DNA of 6,141 nucleotides, from positions 1 through 6,141 of the forward strand of contig JAIRKV010000088.1 in assembly GCA_031259935.1 (NCBI GenBank). The letters are read 5' to 3'. The notes below the pieces were generated by a model that worked only from the letters and a program-made list of their open reading frames with translations, did not search any database and was not told the DNA's origin. The translations under genes were made by a program, and so were the position numbers. Source of the stretch: Prevotellaceae bacterium. Lineage in GTDB: Bacteria > Bacteroidota > Bacteroidia > Bacteroidales > UBA932. Numbering within the stretch: the first letter of the stretch is position 1; every line of letters starts with the position of its first letter. Shown piece after piece: positions 5,903 through 6,141 of this stretch.

Positions 5903-5989
5903 TTATGTTTCTTTTTGCTGTTTCTCAATATCTCGCTTAATACGAATAACATAAATCCATGTAACTGCCGCTCCGATTGAAAAAATCAA
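5903..5989 (-). CDS. Small single-pass membrane protein, 5' end probably lost
   Basis: On the minus strand an open frame runs from 6034 to the stop at 5903-5905. Its end reads as a hydrophobic helix (ILLIFSIGAAVTWIYVI) followed by a charged tail (RIKRDIEKQQKET). This is the pattern of a small inner-membrane protein with a cytoplasmic C-terminus. There is no ATG in the open stretch. The first plausible start is TTG at 5989, giving 28 residues and cutting into the helix. A terminator stands 18 bases after the stop, which supports a real gene. The frame is lost just where the promoter and start of a probable transposase gene appear, so an insertion may have removed the 5' end (inference). I do not recognise the family; similar tiny helix-plus-charged-tail proteins occur with many systems. 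Confidence 0.5.
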   Translation of the reverse strand: MIFSIGAAVTWIYVIRIKRDIEKQQKET

Positions 5990-6040
5990 AAGTATTGAAA
6001 CCTTTGCAAGGCAAAAATGTTGATATTTAGGTGATTATAA

Positions 6041-6072
6041 TTTGTTTATGTGGAATATTTCGTGTATCTTTG
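6041..6072 (+). promoter_or_regulatory. Consensus Bacteroidota promoter at right edge
   Basis: TTTG (6041-6044), a 20-base spacer and TATCTTTG (6065-6072) match the consensus in both boxes and in spacing, the best promoter in the window. The start point would fall around 6079, just past the first ATG (6077), which favours the second ATG (6101) as the translation start. Confidence 0.75.
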
Positions 6073-6100
6073 CATCATGTATAACAAAAAAAGAAAACAA

Positions 6101-6141
6101 ATGGGCTTTAGTGACACTTATGTGGAAAAACGTGTTCGTAA
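6101..6141 (+). CDS. Start of a possible IS5-type transposase, cut by window edge
   Basis: Only 13 codons from ATG 6101 are visible (MGFSDTYVEKRVR), or 21 from the in-frame ATG at 6077 (adding MYNKKRKQ). The start at 6101 is preferred because the promoter boxes end at 6072, which leaves no leader for 6077, and an A/G-rich stretch (6084-6098) precedes 6101. From memory, the beginning resembles N-termini of IS5-group transposases of Bacteroidota such as the IS1126 type, where a (T/S)F(A/S)D-like start is followed by KR-rich residues. The match is short, so this is a tentative identification. The gene continues beyond the window, and the left end of the element could not be fixed; it probably lies between about 5990 and 6040, next to the broken small gene. 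Confidence 0.45.
   Translation, partial: MGFSDTYVEKRVR

Overview
The window is about 6.1 kb of AT-rich DNA from a member of the Bacteroidota. The evidence is a set of Bacteroidota-type promoters (TTTG, about 20 bases, TAnnTTTG), scarce Shine-Dalgarno sequences, signal peptides of the SAYSQ/SAYCQ/VSAQ kind, a BACON domain and a PorT-like outer-membrane barrel. I cannot place it to genus.

Left part (2-3625): four same-strand genes packed with gaps of 4 to 15 bases, so probably one operon whose promoter lies left of the window. They encode a charged protein cut by the window edge, a protein with one N-terminal membrane anchor, an exported coiled-coil protein and an exported TPR plus BACON protein. 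Three of the four are headed for the envelope, so this looks like an envelope-associated cluster. I do not recognise the first three families. The fourth gene ends early: its downstream flank (3290-3625) still reads, across several frames, as a second BACON domain plus a short tail, so the original protein was longer.

Middle (3626-5405): a promoter and an outer-membrane beta-barrel gene (3766-4443) with a clear terminator. A 962-base gene-free stretch follows. It holds a 326-bp MITE-like element with 12-bp perfect inverted ends and a TATTTA direct repeat on both sides, an inner dispersed palindromic repeat, and an array of five 22-bp tandem repeats ending in an inverted half-copy. Two or three weak promoter-like sites also lie here.

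Right part (5406-6141): queD (6-carboxytetrahydropterin synthase, queuosine pathway). A hairpin follows whose T-run faces the minus strand, then a small minus-strand membrane protein that seems to have lost its start. At the edge are a very good promoter and the first codons of what may be an IS5-type transposase. The most notable signals are the MITE-like element, the 22-bp array and the decayed BACON gene. I see no CRISPR array, tRNA, rRNA or recognisable defence system.
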